Shown in pieces: positions 26,006 to 34,123 of a DNA stretch of 64,000 bases. The number at the start of each line of letters is the position of its first letter. Position 1 is the stretch's first letter. The notes beneath the pieces are model-generated. The model made no database searches. It was given only the letters and a program-made list of their open reading frames with translations, and was not told the origin of the DNA. Origin of the DNA: Chloroflexota bacterium (GTDB lineage Bacteria > Chloroflexota > Anaerolineae > Promineifilales > Promineifilaceae); NCBI GenBank assembly GCA_017993775.1, contig JAGOMA010000012.1:80034-144033 (forward strand). Reading direction: 5' to 3'. Made by a program: the position numbers and the translations under genes.

Positions 26006-26065
26006 AGACCCCAAGGGTTTTATACCCAAACAATCCAAATCTTCAGGAGCAAACCCTTGGGGTCT
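26006..26065. repeat. Perfect 15-bp inverted repeat with 30-base loop
   Basis: Arms AGACCCCAAGGGTTT (26006-26020) and AAACCCTTGGGGTCT (26051-26065) are exactly complementary. The element lies between divergent start sites (25927 minus and 26227 plus), so it would be in a 5' leader or operator position, not at a gene end. It could be a strong RNA hairpin or a palindromic DNA-binding site with separated half sites. Confidence 0.75.
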
Positions 26066-26226
26066 GTATCGTTACAAAAAACATGCGTTAATTATATGGG
26101 ACTTTTGGTCTCTTGAACCGAAACAATGACAATTCAGACAAATCAGGCGCGTTTCCAGGGCTATTTGTCCTTACCCGGCATCTGTGTCAGAATTTCCGCA
26201 GAAAGTAGACCAACTGGAGGGACGAA

Positions 26227-27009
26227 TTGAAAACCGGATATCACTTTTTGCCTTCATCCAAACGCATCTGGATCATCGGATTCATGGTCCTTTGGGCGTT
26301 GTTTCTGTTTGGCGGGTTCCTGTTTGGCGCGCCAGATGCCAGTTACAGCCATCGTATGCCTACCTGGACGCGCATGGTCTCTTCCTTCGCGTTGGTCGTT
26401 GCCGGTTGGAGTTGGTTCGTTTTCAGCCGCGGGCAGCAGGTCAATCGGTATGCCTTGTTTATTGCTCTGGGGATGACGTTTGGCTTTCTGGGCGATCTAT
26501 TTCTGGCGTCTGTGTTGCCCGCGCCTAACCGCGTGCTGACGGGCATTGGCGCTTTCGCTGTCGGGCATATCTTTTACATCCTGGCGCTGAGCGGCTTTAG
26601 CCGTCGCTTTAATCTCGGCGCGCCGCGCCCAAGATGGGGCATGTTGGTTTTGTGGTGGCTCATCGGATTGGCGGGCTGGTTTTTTGTGGTCTTTCGGGGC
26701 CAGGACCCGACGATTGTGCATTGGGTGGCGCTGCCCTATGCGCTGCTGTTGGCCAGCACGGCTGGTTTGGGGGCAGGGCTGGCTGTGCAAGACCGGCGCT
26801 TTGTTGCGCTGGCGTTGGGCGGGGCGTTGTTTTTGCTAAGCGATCTCATTTTGGCCGGTGATATGTTTAGCGATTTGTATTTTCGCCTGATTGGGGATGT
26901 CGTCTGGCTGACATATGGCCCGGCGCAGTTGTTGATCGTTTATTCGGTTGGCGCTGCCTGGGAGCGGGCAGCGTCACCCCCGCCAGCCAGCCATGGAGAA
27001 CCAGGGTGA
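26227..27009 (+). CDS. YhhN/TMEM86-family membrane protein
   Basis: 260 residues from a TTG that follows GGAGGG by five bases; the next ATG (26284) lacks a ribosome site. Eight or so hydrophobic helices cover the length. The conserved core 'GMTFGFLGDLFLA' and 'GIGAFAVGHIFYI', then 'LSDLILA', is the signature of YhhN proteins. Characterised members are lysoplasmalogenases that cleave the vinyl-ether bond of lysoplasmalogen. The activity here is inferred only from family. Its stop overlaps the GTG start of the acetyltransferase gene (27006-27009), so the two are coupled. Confidence 0.85.
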   Translation: MKTGYHFLPSSKRIWIIGFMVLWALFLFGGFLFGAPDASYSHRMPTWTRMVSSFALVVAGWSWFVFSRGQQVNRYALFIALGMTFGFLGDLFLASVLPAPNRVLTGIGAFAVGHIFYILALSGFSRRFNLGAPRPRWGMLVLWWLIGLAGWFFVVFRGQDPTIVHWVALPYALLLASTAGLGAGLAVQDRRFVALALGGALFLLSDLILAGDMFSDLYFRLIGDVVWLTYGPAQLLIVYSVGAAWERAASPPPASHGEPG

Positions 27010-27941
27010 AATTTATCCAGCGGCTCTGCCACGACGAAGCGGACTATTGGTGTGTGCGTAACTTTTTGCGCGAGGTTTTTTTGGCGAACGGCCGTCTCGA
27101 AAACAGTTGGCACGTCGCTCGCCTGGACCATTGGCGCTGGCATCTCATCGCTACCTGCCAGATTACCCCGCCCTTTGCACAGGTCACGGCCGTCTGGGAA
27201 ACAGACCAGGGTGAACTTGCGGCCGTTTTGCATCCGTATGGCGCTGGCGAAATCCGCCTGCACATCCAGCCGCGTTACCGCGGCCCGGAGCTGGAGACCG
27301 AGATTTTCACCTATGCCCTGGAGCAGTATGCCGAAGAAACGGCGCACGGCCGTCTCCTCATTGTCCCGGTTTTGGCCGATGATACCCTGCGGCAAGAAAC
27401 CCTCAGCCGGTTGGGGTTGGTCCGGCAGGCAGGTTGGAACCACCACTACTGGCGCGACCTGACCGATCCGCTGCCCGGTTGGCCGCTGCTAGATGGTTAT
27501 ACCTTGCGCTCGATGGGCGACGAGAGCGAGCACCCCGCCCGCAGTTGGTGTTCCTGGCGCGCCTTCCACGCCGACGAACCGGATGACCATTACGATGGCG
27601 ATTCCTCGTGGTATCGCACCTTCCAATCCGCCCCGCTTTACCGGCGTGATCTGGATGTGGTGGCTATTGGGCCAGACGGCCGTATCGCTGCATTTTGCAC
27701 CTGCGCCTATGACGATTACACACGCAGCGCCGTCACCGTTCTGGTTGGCGTCGCCGCCGAACATTGGCGGCGCGGTCTGGGAAAGGCCGTCATGGGGGAA
27801 GGCATGCGCCGTCTCAAACATCTTGGCTGCACCCGCGTCTTCGCTACTGCCGCCAATGAACCGGCCGACGCCCTGTATCGCTCGGTCATGCCAAACCATC
27901 GGGTGACAGATACCTGGGTAAAGTGGTGGCCATTGGGTTGA
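27006..27941 (+). CDS. GNAT-family N-acetyltransferase
   Basis: 311 residues from GTG 27006 (GTGA overlap with the YhhN gene; GGAGAACCAGG upstream). The C-terminal 130 residues contain the acetyl-CoA-binding GNAT core: 'IAAFCTCAYDD', 'VTVLVGVAAEHWRRGLGKAVM' (the R/Q-x-x-G-x-G/A loop) and 'GEGMRRLKHLGCTRVFATA'. The N-terminal half resembles a second, degenerate GNAT fold, making it a tandem GNAT protein. Substrate unknown. The pair with a lipid enzyme is unusual but no joint function can be derived. Confidence 0.85.
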   Translation: MKFIQRLCHDEADYWCVRNFLREVFLANGRLENSWHVARLDHWRWHLIATCQITPPFAQVTAVWETDQGELAAVLHPYGAGEIRLHIQPRYRGPELETEIFTYALEQYAEETAHGRLLIVPVLADDTLRQETLSRLGLVRQAGWNHHYWRDLTDPLPGWPLLDGYTLRSMGDESEHPARSWCSWRAFHADEPDDHYDGDSSWYRTFQSAPLYRRDLDVVAIGPDGRIAAFCTCAYDDYTRSAVTVLVGVAAEHWRRGLGKAVMGEGMRRLKHLGCTRVFATAANEPADALYRSVMPNHRVTDTWVKWWPLG

Positions 27942-28064
27942 AGATTGGAGATCGGAGACTAGAGATTATAGACTAGAGGGTGAGCCGGTCTCCAGTCTTC
28001 AGCAACTTATTGGGTCCGTGTTCCTTTGGAACTATGTGGTAATTATCATGGGAGAAATTGTACA

Positions 28065-29186
28065 GTGAATGATGCAAAACGGCCGTCAGTTCTTTTGATT
28101 GCCCTGGCCAAGCGTTATGGCGGCGCGGAAGTGCGGGTGTTTGATTTGGCGCGGGCGTTTGACGGCCGTTTGCCCTACGCCGTCGTTACGATAGAAGGAT
28201 CGGTGTTGGATGAGCGGCTGGAACAAGCCGGTTTGCAGCGCCGCCCGATGCGCCTGGGGCGCGGCGATCCGCGGCTGGCCGGCAAAATCAGACAAATCAT
28301 TGAGACAGAAGGGTTCCAGATTGTGGATGCCCACAACCCACAATCGCAGATGTGGGGTTTGCTGGCGGCTAAACGGGCGCGTGTGCCAGTCATGGTTTCT
28401 ACGGTGCATCTGGCGTACGGCCGTGTGCAAAACGACTCCTATCGCGGCAAACTGTACGAGCAGGTCCTGCGCCTGAACAAGCGTTGGAACTGCCGTTTTA
28501 TCACTGTGTCGCAATCCATCCAGAATTATTTGCACGACATCGGCGTGCCCGAAGTGGCGCTGATCGACAATACGGTCGATTTGCAGGCGATGGCGGCTGT
28601 CGCCCCCGATGGGCAGTGGCGGCAGGTCTTGGGTTGGGGAGAAGATAAGGTGGTGGTTACGGCCGTTGGCCGCCTGGAGCCGCAAAAAGGCCACAAATAT
28701 CTGGTGGAGGCCATGCGTCTGGCCGTGCAGGCACAGCCGCACCTGCGCTGCATCATTGTGGGGGAAGGGCATTTGCGCCCAGACCTGGAGGCGCAAATCG
28801 TCGCCGCCGGGCTGGCTGACTACATTCATCTGGCCGGATTTCGCCGCGACATTCCGGCGATCCTGAGCGCGTCGGATATTTTTTGTTTGTCGTCGCTGGC
28901 TGAGGGGCTGCCTTACGCGATGTTGGAGGCGGTGGCTTACCGGCTGCCTCTGCTGGTAACGGCCGTTGACGGCATGGCCGAGCTGCTGACCGATCAACAA
29001 ACCGCCCGCCTGGTTCCCGCGTCTGATCCGCAGGCGCTGGCTGATGGCCTGGTCTGGCTGGCGGAGAATCCGGCAGAGAGGGCGCGTCTGGCAACGGCCG
29101 TTTACCACCTTGTACAAACTCGCTTCGACCCGGAACGCATGATCCGTGAGACGCTGGCGATTTATGGATTTGAGCATGGGGCGTGA
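28065..29186 (+). CDS. GT4 family glycosyltransferase
   Basis: 373 residues from GTG 28065, eight bases after GGGAGAA; a TTG at 28026 would precede that site. Acceptor domain: 'VLLIALAKRYGGAEVRV', 'IVDAHNPQSQMWGLLAA'. Donor domain: 'VVTAVGRLEPQKGHKYLV', 'RCIIVGEGHLRPDLE', 'IHLAGFRRDIPAILSASDI' and E-x7-E in 'EGLPYAMLEAVAYRLP'. It is separated from the YhhN-GNAT pair by 123 bases that contain another imperfect inverted repeat (27942-28010). Probably part of the same polysaccharide locus. Specificity unknown. Confidence 0.9.
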   Translation: MNDAKRPSVLLIALAKRYGGAEVRVFDLARAFDGRLPYAVVTIEGSVLDERLEQAGLQRRPMRLGRGDPRLAGKIRQIIETEGFQIVDAHNPQSQMWGLLAAKRARVPVMVSTVHLAYGRVQNDSYRGKLYEQVLRLNKRWNCRFITVSQSIQNYLHDIGVPEVALIDNTVDLQAMAAVAPDGQWRQVLGWGEDKVVVTAVGRLEPQKGHKYLVEAMRLAVQAQPHLRCIIVGEGHLRPDLEAQIVAAGLADYIHLAGFRRDIPAILSASDIFCLSSLAEGLPYAMLEAVAYRLPLLVTAVDGMAELLTDQQTARLVPASDPQALADGLVWLAENPAERARLATAVYHLVQTRFDPERMIRETLAIYGFEHGA

Positions 29187-29219
29187 TGCGGTCCATCACA
29201 CATCAGGCATCAGGTTCCG

Positions 29220-30374
29220 TTATTCGCGTTTTGCCTTTTCCCACAACACCGACTGTTTGCCAGAAAGCAGCCGCCACAACCCCTGCAGCGAAGAAAAATT
29301 ACCGCTGACGATGTAATAGGCGGCTGCGGGAATTTTGGCTTTTTTCTGTCGTTTTTCGGCCAGCCAGCCCAGACCGGCCAGCCCATACACTGCCAGTTGC
29401 CCGGCAAATGTCAGCTGCATGAGGAATTGGGCCGACCGCCGCAGGAGAACGGCCGTATTGGCAACCAGGGCCAGAATCATAAAAAAGGGCAGCAGCAAGC
29501 GCAGGAATTTGTGCGAAACGAGCTGGAACAGGCCTGCCGGGTGCTGCCAGGGCCACCACTGCGGCTTAAATAAGAGCTGATACCGTCCGGCGCTGATGCG
29601 CCGCCGCCGCGTCAGTTCGTCGGCGGTGGATTCGGAGGCGGTTTCCCAGCAAACGGCTTCTGATTCGTATAGCACGCTTAGTCCCTGACGCAAAACCAGG
29701 GTGGACAGGTAGGCGTCGTCGTTGATGACCTCGGGTGGGATGGGCGCGAACACCGCCCGGCGCAGAGCGAACATTTCGCCGACAACGGCGATGGTGCTGC
29801 CGGTTTGGCTTTCCCAGGTTTTGATGGCGGATTCGTAGCGCCAGTACAGCCCAGACGATTGGCTGACGCCGCCCGGGCCGGGTTTGACGGTTTTGTTGCC
29901 GCTGACACCTCCGATACGGCCGTTCTGGAAATGGCGCAGCAGCTTCAGCAGGGCATCCGGTTGGTAGAATGCGTTGGCGTCGGAAAAGACGATGATGTCG
30001 CCACGGGCGACGGCCGTGGCGCGGTTCATGGCCGCGCTTTTGCCCCGTCGAACCGGATCATGCAGCAGGCGGATTCCCCGTTCCTGGAACCTGGCGGCGA
30101 GAACGGCCGTGTCGTCAGTAGAGCCATCCGTTACCACAATGATCTCTAGTAAATCGGTCGGGTAATCCAGCGCTAAACTGTTTTCTAGCTTTTCCACCAT
30201 CACCGCGGCTTCATTGTAGGCAGTGATGATCAGGCTGGCAGAGGGCGTGTACAGATCAGAAGATGCGTTCGCTGGCCGCCAACGCGCCCACAAGGCAACA
30301 ATGACCGGATAGATTGCATAGTGGTACCCCAAAACCCCGATGCTAAATGCCGTAAGAAACGTAAAAAATTCCAT
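29220..30374 (-). CDS. Membrane GT2 family glycosyltransferase
   Basis: 384 residues from ATG 30374; a GTG one codon earlier is the alternative. A membrane helix opens the protein (about 3-28), followed by the GT-A domain: 'SLIITAYNEAAVMVEKLENS', 'EIIVVTDGSTDDT', the metal site 'IIVFSDANAFY', and the acceptor-side motif 'VINDDAYLS' with a downstream 'RRRISAGRYQLL' (the Q/RxxRW-like region of processive GT2 enzymes). Three more helices lie near the C-terminus. This topology is that of BcsA/HasA/EpsO-like enzymes that make and extrude glycans. It faces the previous GT4 gene; the two ends are 33 bases apart. Confidence 0.88.
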   Translation of the reverse strand: MEFFTFLTAFSIGVLGYHYAIYPVIVALWARWRPANASSDLYTPSASLIITAYNEAAVMVEKLENSLALDYPTDLLEIIVVTDGSTDDTAVLAARFQERGIRLLHDPVRRGKSAAMNRATAVARGDIIVFSDANAFYQPDALLKLLRHFQNGRIGGVSGNKTVKPGPGGVSQSSGLYWRYESAIKTWESQTGSTIAVVGEMFALRRAVFAPIPPEVINDDAYLSTLVLRQGLSVLYESEAVCWETASESTADELTRRRRISAGRYQLLFKPQWWPWQHPAGLFQLVSHKFLRLLLPFFMILALVANTAVLLRRSAQFLMQLTFAGQLAVYGLAGLGWLAEKRQKKAKIPAAAYYIVSGNFSSLQGLWRLLSGKQSVLWEKAKRE

Positions 30375-30430
30375 CACTTATTGATCCAGTAAAAATTAGA
30401 GGGACTCTGGGATTTCGTGGGATTTTGACT

Positions 30431-30495
30431 GATGCGTGATGCGTGATGCGTGGTGTGTGAAGTCTCTCTGGTCACATGTCACGTATCACCCATCA
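30431..30495. repeat. Interspersed palindromic repeat (GTGATGCGTGA family)
   Basis: Four tandem-like GATGCGTG units at 30431-30460 are followed by complementary TCACATGTCACGTATCACC at 30472-30490. The linker CTCTCTGGTCAC matches the copy at 36552-36609 in inverse orientation, so these are two copies of the same element. Intergenic, between the GT2 gene start and the suf-side terminator. Confidence 0.6.
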
Positions 30496-30533
30496 TTGGG
30501 TGTCAACTCCCTGAATTCCTGAAGAGCCAAAAT

Positions 30534-30568
30534 AAAAAGCGGTATCACCGAAAAATGATACCGCTTTA
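30534..30568 (-). terminator. Rho-independent terminator of the sufR operon
   Basis: A perfect 12-bp stem, AAAGCGGTATCA/TGATACCGCTTT (30536-30547 and 30556-30567), encloses an eight-base loop. On the minus strand a T-rich run follows. It lies 35 bases after the stop of the SufT-like gene. Confidence 0.88.
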
Positions 30569-30602
30569 TCTTGCAATTGCGAAAACCGCCGACGGGGAAA
30601 AA

Positions 30603-30908
30603 CTAAAATAACCCCCAATCGCCGCCGGCCCCTTCCTCCATCATAGAAGGATCCCAGAGTTCTGTGCCAATTTCTACTTCAATCCCGCCGGTCATCACTT
30701 GCATACCAACCATCCGCACCTGTTCAATAATTTGCGGGCCATACGGGCAGAAGGGAGTGGTTAGGATCATGGTGATTTTGGCCAGGTCGTTTTCCGCATC
30801 AATATCTATCTGGCGCAGCAGGCCAAGTTCAACAACATTCAGGCCGATTTCAGGATCGATAACTGAACGAAGGGATTCGATGAGTTCTTCTTCTTTACTC
30901 ATTATCAT
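30603..30908 (-). CDS. MIP18/DUF59-family Fe-S assembly protein (SufT-like)
   Basis: 101 residues of the MIP18/PaaD family, single domain. Markers are 'IESLRSVIDPEIGLNVVELGLL' and 'MILTTPFCPYGPQIIEQV' with the conserved Cys. Such proteins help deliver or assemble iron-sulfur clusters. The usual location is the end of suf operons; here it instead follows sufR on the opposite strand, 15 bases downstream, and ends at a strong terminator. The start at 30908 has GAGGAG seven bases upstream; an ATG two codons later is also possible. The acidic, glycine-rich C-terminal tail is not part of the core fold. Confidence 0.85.
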   Translation of the reverse strand: MIMSKEEELIESLRSVIDPEIGLNVVELGLLRQIDIDAENDLAKITMILTTPFCPYGPQIIEQVRMVGMQVMTGGIEVEIGTELWDPSMMEEGAGGDWGLF

Positions 30909-30923
30909 GATTAGGCTCCTCGT

Positions 30924-31580
30924 TTATGTGCCATTTTGCGACGAGGGGTTGGCCGGAATGGAAAACTGGCAGCAATCGTCGCCTTTTAACATGCAGCTGT
31001 GCTGTTTGATGGGAGTTTGCATCACACTGACGATCAATTCTTTGTCCAGTGTGCACACTTCGGCGTGATTGGCTCCCACGGAAAGGTAAGGGCAGCTGTA
31101 TTCGATAATATGGTATTGACCGTCGATTAGTTCCCAGCGGGCCAGAAACCCTTCATCGGCCAAAATATCCATCAGGTAAGTGAGTCGGTTTTCAAAGGAA
31201 AGGGCTTCAAATTTGCCGCGATGCCGGGCCACGATCCGTTCGACCGCGCTGCCAAAAATGTCGTCGACCGTTTGTTGGGGCAGGCGCATTTTCATTTCGT
31301 CGAGCAGGATGTTGGTGAGGTGGACGTATTTTTGCGGGAATAGTTCGTGGCCTTCTTCGCTGAGGCTGTAGACGTAATACGGCCGTCCCACCTTCCGTCT
31401 CACGCTGTCAACCATAATCAAGCCATCGGCTTGCAGAGCATTGAGATGGTGTCGGACGGTAACCGGCGAGACGTCGGCTGCTTCGGCCAAGTCTTCAACT
31501 TTAAGTTGACTGGCGTTCTTTAGAGCATGCAAAATAACGTCTCGCGTACTCTGTTTATGATTGCTTGTAGCTAATTTCAC
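30924..31580 (-). CDS. sufR: SufR-like winged-helix Fe-S repressor
   Basis: 218 residues from GTG 31580, with AAGGA upstream; a longer reading would pass through the promoter. The N-terminal winged helix is 'RDVILHALKNASQLKVEDLA' with recognition helix 'VSPVTVRHHLNALQADGL'. The C-terminal half has Cys163, Cys176, Cys196, Cys203 and Cys204, the type of cluster that binds an Fe-S centre in SufR. SufR represses suf genes when its cluster is intact. Its spacing of cysteines is not identical to the cyanobacterial protein as I remember it, so the exact ligands are open. It is divergent to sufC; both promoters and an inverted repeat lie between, which fits autoregulation and control of the suf operon. 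Confidence 0.85.
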   Translation of the reverse strand: MKLATSNHKQSTRDVILHALKNASQLKVEDLAEAADVSPVTVRHHLNALQADGLIMVDSVRRKVGRPYYVYSLSEEGHELFPQKYVHLTNILLDEMKMRLPQQTVDDIFGSAVERIVARHRGKFEALSFENRLTYLMDILADEGFLARWELIDGQYHIIEYSCPYLSVGANHAEVCTLDKELIVSVMQTPIKQHSCMLKGDDCCQFSIPANPSSQNGT

Positions 31581-31607
31581 GTTAGAATTCCTTTTTATCC
31601 AGGCAGG

Positions 31608-31636
31608 ATTATAGCAACAGCAGGGGGTTTTGTCAA
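31608..31636 (-). promoter_or_regulatory. Sigma-70 promoter for sufR
   Basis: On the minus strand TTGACA (31636-31631) and TATAAT (31613-31608) are separated by exactly 17 bases, a perfect consensus. Predicted transcription start is near 31601, giving a leader of about 20 bases before the GTG. Confidence 0.88.
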
Positions 31637-31644
31637 TTAAAGTT

Positions 31645-31670
31645 ATTTTTATTATTAATTTAATAAAAAT
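31645..31670. promoter_or_regulatory. Inverted repeat between the suf promoters, candidate SufR operator
   Basis: ATTTTTATTA (31645-31654) and TAATAAAAAT (31661-31670) are exactly complementary arms around TTAATT. The last base is the first T of the rightward -35 box, and the left arm begins nine bases from the leftward -35. A dimeric regulator bound here would touch both promoters. SufR is the obvious candidate from context. Confidence 0.65.
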
Positions 31671-31698
31671 TGACATTAACCGGTTCACGTGCTATAAT
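31670..31698 (+). promoter_or_regulatory. Sigma-70 promoter for the sufC-B-D operon
   Basis: TTGACA at 31670-31675 and TATAAT at 31693-31698 with a 17-base spacer, a perfect consensus. Transcription would start near 31705, leaving a leader of about 68 bases before sufC, whose start is preceded by AGGAGA. Confidence 0.9.
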
Positions 31699-31772
31699 CC
31701 CGCATGATTAAAGCGGTAGAATTACCCATTCTCGAAGCGTAAAAAAAGATTATTTAGGAGACACAACTACCG

Positions 31773-32555
31773 ATGACCGTTGCTTTAGAAATAAAAAATT
31801 TGCACGCCAGTATTGGCGAGCAGCCAATTCTGAAAGGAATTAATCTGTTGATCAAGCAGGGCGAAATTCACGCCCTGATGGGGCCAAATGGTTCTGGCAA
31901 AAGTACGTTAGCCTATACCCTGGCGGGCCATCCCGCTTATGATCCGACCGCAGGGCAGGTGATTTATGATGGGCAAGACCTGCTGGAAATGGAACCCGAC
32001 GAGCGCTCGCGCGCCGGTCTTTTTCTGGCTTTTCAGTATCCGGCGGCCGTTCCGGGCGTGACTCTGGCCAAATTTTTGCGCCAGACCATCAACTCGCGCC
32101 GTCAGGCTGAAAACCCTGAAGACAGCGGCATTTCTATCCCTGCATTTCGCCGGCTGCTGAAAGAAAAGATGGATATGTTGGGCATCGACCATAAATTTGC
32201 CGGCCGTTATCTGAATGAGGGTTTTTCTGGCGGCGAAAAGAAGCGCGTAGAGATTTTGCAAATGGCTACCGTGGAGCCAAAAATCGCTATTATGGACGAG
32301 ACGGACTCTGGCCTGGATATTGACGCGCTGCGTGTGGTCTCCGAGGGCGCGATGCGTCTGTATCGTGAAATGAATATGGGTATGTTGGTGATTACCCATT
32401 ACCAGCGAATTTTGAACTATATTCAGCCGGACTATATTCATATTATGCTAGACGGCCGTATCGTCGAAAGCGGTGGCCCCGACCTGGCGCTCAAACTCGA
32501 AGAAGAAGGCTACGACTGGCTCCGCGAGAAGTATGGCATAACGGAAACGGCATAG
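31773..32555 (+). CDS. sufC: SufC, ABC-type ATPase of the SUF Fe-S assembly complex
   Basis: 260 residues, normal size. Walker A is 'GPNGSGKST' (37-45). The SufC-specific 'AFQYPAAVPGV' stands in the Q-loop region. The ABC signature is 'FSGGEKKR', Walker B 'IAIMDETDSGLDID', and the H-loop 'ITHYQRIL'. It powers the SufBC2D scaffold on which new iron-sulfur clusters are built. First gene after the strong promoter; sufB follows 62 bases later. Confidence 0.97.
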   Translation: MTVALEIKNLHASIGEQPILKGINLLIKQGEIHALMGPNGSGKSTLAYTLAGHPAYDPTAGQVIYDGQDLLEMEPDERSRAGLFLAFQYPAAVPGVTLAKFLRQTINSRRQAENPEDSGISIPAFRRLLKEKMDMLGIDHKFAGRYLNEGFSGGEKKRVEILQMATVEPKIAIMDETDSGLDIDALRVVSEGAMRLYREMNMGMLVITHYQRILNYIQPDYIHIMLDGRIVESGGPDLALKLEEEGYDWLREKYGITETA

Positions 32556-32617
32556 ACACTTTTCAGCAGGTGGCATCGTTGCCACAATCCTGTCGAAATT
32601 TGTAGGGAGTATGAATC

Positions 32618-34063
32618 ATGGCAGATATTGAACGCGAATTAACGCGCGAATTAAGCGAAGAAGAAGTCGTTGCCAGCGTCAACTCGGATTATGCCACTAA
32701 ATATGGCTTTGCTGACGTTGAAGACTACGTGTTTAAGGCTAAAAGAGGTTTGGATGCGGACGTGATTCGGGCGATGTCCATATCCAAAAATGAGCCGCAG
32801 TGGATGTTGGACATCCGTATGAAGGCGTATGAACACTTTCTAAGTCGGCCAGTGCCTACTTGGGGCGCTGATTTAGGGGAAATTGATTTCGACGAGATTT
32901 ACTACTACATCAAACCCAGCGAGCGGGAAGGCGATAATTGGGATGATATTCCCAGTTATATCAAAGACACCTTCAATAAACTGGGCATCCCCGACGCCGA
33001 GCAAAAATATCTCTCTGGCGTAGCCGCGCAGTACGAATCCGAAGTTGTTTACCACAACATCAAAAAGGATTTGGAAGAAAAGGGTGTTGTGTTCCTGGGC
33101 ATGGATGAGGGGCTGCGGCAGTACCCCGACATGGTGAAGGAATACTTTGGCACGGTTATTCCCTTTAATGACAACAAATTTGCGGCTTTGAATACGGCCG
33201 TATGGTCCGGCGGCAGCTTCATTTATGTTCCACCCGGTGTCCATGTGGAAATGCCCCTACAGGCGTACTTCCGCATCAACGCCAAGAATGCCGGACAGTT
33301 CGAACGCACTCTAATTATTGTGGATGAAGGCGCCTACGTTCATTACGTCGAAGGTTGCACCGCCCCCATCTACTCGAGCGATTCACTCCATTCGGCCGTG
33401 GTTGAAGTGCTGGTGCGCAAAGGCGCGCGATGCCGCTACACAACCATCCAGAACTGGTCCAACAACGTCTATAATTTGGTCACCAAACGGGCCGTCGCCG
33501 AAGAAAACGCCACCATGGAATGGGTCGATGGCAACCTGGGTTCCAAAATCACCATGAAATACCCCGCCGTGTACATGGTGGGCGAAGGGGCGCATGGCGA
33601 GATTCTTTCCATCGCTTTCGCTGGTAAAGGGCAGCACCTGGATGCTGGCGGCAAAGTCGTGCATGTGGCGCCTAATACCACCAGCCGTATCATTTCCAAG
33701 TCGATTAGCAAGGGCGGCGGCCGCGCTTCCTATCGCGGGCTGCTGAAAGTGGAAAAGAACGCCGAAAATTGCAAATCGAACGTGGTATGCGATGCCCTGC
33801 TTTTGGACCCCGAAAGCCGGTCGGACACCTACCCTTACATCGAAATTGACGCCGAGGATGTGACTGTGGGCCATGAGGCTTCCGTAAGTAAGGTTGGCGA
33901 AGAACAGCTTTTCTATCTAATGAGCCGCGGCATTCCCGAAGATATGGCTACCTCGATGATTGTGAACGGCTTCATTGAGCCGTTGGTGAAGGAACTGCCG
34001 ATGGAATACGCCATCGAAATGAACCGTCTGATTCAATTGCAGATGGAAGGCAGCATCGGGTAA
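32618..34063 (+). CDS. sufB: SufB, Fe-S cluster scaffold subunit
   Basis: 481 residues, near the usual 465-495. The family landmarks are '[16 protein letters not shown]', '[20 protein letters not shown]', '[20 protein letters not shown]' (with the Cys implicated in cluster assembly), and the C-terminal '[20 protein letters not shown]'. It forms the SufBC2D complex with the neighbouring SufC and SufD. Ribosome site AGGGAGT lies before ATG 32618. sufD starts 60 bases later. Confidence 0.97.
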   Translation: MADIERELTRELSEEEVVASVNSDYATKYGFADVEDYVFKAKRGLDADVIRAMSISKNEPQWMLDIRMKAYEHFLSRPVPTWGADLGEIDFDEIYYYIKPSEREGDNWDDIPSYIKDTFNKLGIPDAEQKYLSGVAAQYESEVVYHNIKKDLEEKGVVFLGMDEGLRQYPDMVKEYFGTVIPFNDNKFAALNTAVWSGGSFIYVPPGVHVEMPLQAYFRINAKNAGQFERTLIIVDEGAYVHYVEGCTAPIYSSDSLHSAVVEVLVRKGARCRYTTIQNWSNNVYNLVTKRAVAEENATMEWVDGNLGSKITMKYPAVYMVGEGAHGEILSIAFAGKGQHLDAGGKVVHVAPNTTSRIISKSISKGGGRASYRGLLKVEKNAENCKSNVVCDALLLDPESRSDTYPYIEIDAEDVTVGHEASVSKVGEEQLFYLMSRGIPEDMATSMIVNGFIEPLVKELPMEYAIEMNRLIQLQMEGSIG

Positions 34064-34123
34064 GAATAATTAAAATGTGAACGGGGAATTGTATCGCTAC
34101 AATTCGCTTCATTGTTGAATAAA

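Noticed and set aside
31589..31688. N-terminal extension of SufR up to 31688
   Set aside because: It would translate the sufR promoter itself; the GTG at 31580 lies after the predicted transcription start and has a ribosome site.
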